DNA of 64,000 nt, taken from positions 1 to 64,000 of the forward strand of contig NZ_PYGK01000016.1 of assembly GCF_003014595.1 (NCBI RefSeq), written 5' to 3'. This stretch comes from Chitinophaga ginsengisoli (GTDB lineage Bacteria > Bacteroidota > Bacteroidia > Chitinophagales > Chitinophagaceae). This document shows positions 62,579 to 64,000 of this stretch, piece after piece. The position numbers were made by a program, and so were the translations under genes. The stretch's first letter is position 1. The number at the start of each line of letters is the position of its first letter. The notes beneath the pieces are model-generated. The model saw nothing but the letters and a program-made list of their open reading frames with translations. It did no database searches and had not been told where the DNA came from.

Positions 62579-64000
62579 TGACGAGTTTATCCGGTGCTGT
62601 CCTCCTGCCTGTGACCGAAACACAGAAAGGATATTTTCAATCATACGTATCGCAGCTGCCAGTTACTTTTTGCTGGCAGATCCATTGTGAGCTGGTGCAG
62701 GACATGAAGGCGCTTGAAGAGGTGCTGCGCCATTTTTTTTACGGGCAGGAAGCCCTCCTGGTCCGCTTTGTATACCAACCTGATATAGTGTATCCTTTGC
62801 AGCATATCACAACAAGGGCTGAACATATACATATTTTCCTTGAGGAAGGGGGTAGGGACGCAGACTCATTTACAATCGCTTGTAAGCAGTACTTGCGGGA
62901 GTTTGATGAGCATGTTGTTTTTGCTGCCTCCCAGGATAGGGAAGAAGACAGTTACCATGCATATCTGCAACTACCCTTTGGCGTTGCAGACGCTCATAGC
63001 GTAGGTAAGTTATGCAGTGCTATACAGTTTGTCTTTTCGGGCAAGGAATTGCCTGATCCTGCAATATCCTATTCCCAATATGTAAGCTGGCAAACGGAAA
63101 CATTAAAACAACAGCCGGAGGAGATCACCGATTGGTTTAAACAACAATTGACTGAACGCGTAAGAGCGACACCTTTTTTGTTTGAAACAGTAGGTAGTAC
63201 AGATAAACCAATATACGAAAGCACGACTATCAACCGGAAAGGAACCGCATTACCGCTGGCAGCAGAAAAGGCAGGTATGTCAATGAGGGATTGCTGTTAC
63301 GGCATCTTCAGTGTGCTGTTAAGTCATTTTACCAGCAGGGACTTTGTGATGCCAGGGGTGTTACTGAACGGGAGAGTGTACGATGAACTGGATAATACAG
63401 TGGGCCTCATCGAACAGCTGATTCCTTTACCGGTGACATGGGAGGACAGTTTTAAATCTCTGGTTGAAAAGATCTCTCAACTGATCAGTGAAAGGCAATC
63501 CGTAGCTGAATATTTCAGTCATACGTTTATACAAGAGGTTTCAGGCAATACACTGCCCTATGTGGTGCAGTATATCAAGATGCCTGATAATGTAAGGCAT
63601 TGCAGGGAGTGGCAGGTAATGCTTCCCGGGGTAACACTACAGCTGGATATATTGGATACGCAGGATGGACTCGCGACACGCTGGAGCTTCGACAGCACAC
63701 GCATCTGTCGCCTTGCTGTTGAACAGGTAGATCGTGTATTACAGCGGTTGTTAGATCTTGCTGCGATAGACCTTGAGCAGGTTACTGATATTAATTTATT
63801 GGTGGATGATGTAGCCGTTGACAGGGCTTCGTCTATAACTGCAGAAGCCGATTTTATAACATTGTTTCAGGCAAGCTGCCAGCAGTATCCTGATGCAATT
63901 GCTGTTATCAGTGAAGATATAGCGTATACGTATGGCGCATTGGAGCAGTCCGCCAATAAGCTGGCGGCTGTACTGATGCATGAAAAGGGCGTACAACCCG
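62578..64000 (+). CDS. Nonribosomal peptide synthetase, N-terminal part (condensation-like domain, then start of adenylation domain)
   Basis: The ATG overlaps the dioxygenase stop (TAATG), and the frame is open to the right edge, so the protein is 3' partial. Residues about 10-420 have the length and pattern of a condensation domain (VLLPVTETQKGYF start, AISYSQYVSWQTETLK, and a late segment with LLNGRVYDELDNTVGLIEQL). The catalytic HHxxxDG is replaced by PFGVADA (residues 133-139, nt 62974-62994), so both histidines are missing. From about residue 425 an adenylation domain begins (FQASCQQYPDAIAVISEDIA). Since the preceding protein already ends in an intact C domain, this one is probably non-catalytic, perhaps a docking or interface domain for the dioxygenase. 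This is inferred. Confidence 0.88.
   Translation, partial: MTSLSGAVLLPVTETQKGYFQSYVSQLPVTFCWQIHCELVQDMKALEEVLRHFFYGQEALLVRFVYQPDIVYPLQHITTRAEHIHIFLEEGGRDADSFTIACKQYLREFDEHVVFAASQDREEDSYHAYLQLPFGVADAHSVGKLCSAIQFVFSGKELPDPAISYSQYVSWQTETLKQQPEEITDWFKQQLTERVRATPFLFETVGSTDKPIYESTTINRKGTALPLAAEKAGMSMRDCCYGIFSVLLSHFTSRDFVMPGVLLNGRVYDELDNTVGLIEQLIPLPVTWEDSFKSLVEKISQLISERQSVAEYFSHTFIQEVSGNTLPYVVQYIKMPDNVRHCREWQVMLPGVTLQLDILDTQDGLATRWSFDSTRICRLAVEQVDRVLQRLLDLAAIDLEQVTDINLLVDDVAVDRASSITAEADFITLFQASCQQYPDAIAVISEDIAYTYGALEQSANKLAAVLMHEKGVQP

Overview
The window looks like a Bacteroidota chromosome of the Chitinophaga/Chitinophagaceae type. The evidence is three SusC/SusD pairs, a hybrid two-component regulator of the BT-type (HTCS), a FecI/FecR-like sigma/anti-sigma pair feeding a SusC with an STN domain, many lipoproteins, an HYC_CC_PP-family copper protein, and promoters of the Bacteroidota form TTTG-n19/20-TAnnTTTG. 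The genus is an inference; no rRNA or other marker gene is present. I saw no tRNA, rRNA, CRISPR array or transposase.

Layout. (1) 1-1.4 kb: the 3' end of an RHS-type polymorphic toxin with an ADP-ribosyltransferase-like tip, overlapped by a small putative immunity gene. (2) 1.7-3.6 kb: an EamA-type transporter and a convergent alpha/beta-hydrolase lipoprotein. (3) 4.3-12.0 kb: SusC/SusD, a sulfatase, two tiny membrane proteins overlapping each other by ATGA, and a fatty-acid-hydroxylase/sterol-desaturase-type enzyme, closed by a strong terminator. (4) 12.1-24.5 kb: an HTCS regulator followed by SusC/SusD, a GH30-type endo-beta-1,6-galactanase-like enzyme and a GH35 beta-galactosidase. This reads as a beta-galactan (arabinogalactan side chain) utilisation locus. 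(5) 24.5-34.3 kb: ECF sigma, FecR anti-sigma, STN-SusC, SusD and a GH29 alpha-L-fucosidase with discoidin-like modules.

(6) 34.4-39.0 kb: an islet of poorly known genes: a 182-residue orphan, a secreted about 1000-residue HEAT-repeat protein with an unassigned C-terminal domain, and a four-TM protein. (7) 39.2-49.5 kb: a copper/silver efflux operon containing an HYC_CC_PP protein, a CusA-type RND pump split into two ORFs, a TolC-like channel, two periplasmic adaptors each with a Cys-rich metal-binding finger, a DUF3347 lipoprotein and a CopB-type P1B ATPase. It ends in a 105-bp near-perfect palindrome. (8) 49.7-50.3 kb: a convergent LuxR/NarL-type regulator whose phospho-acceptor Asp is replaced by Ser.

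(9) 51.0-64.0 kb (runs off the window): an SPFH protein, a DUF697 protein and a two-TM protein, then a hybrid PKS/NRPS assembly line. It contains a type II thioesterase, an AT-less KS-KR-ACP protein, an AT-less KS-ACP-aminotransferase-condensation protein, a SyrP/clavaminate-synthase-like dioxygenase, and an NRPS that begins with a condensation-like domain lacking the HHxxxDG histidines. The architecture predicts a product carrying a beta-amino acyl unit, probably with a beta-hydroxylated amino acid. The acyltransferase must act in trans from outside the window.
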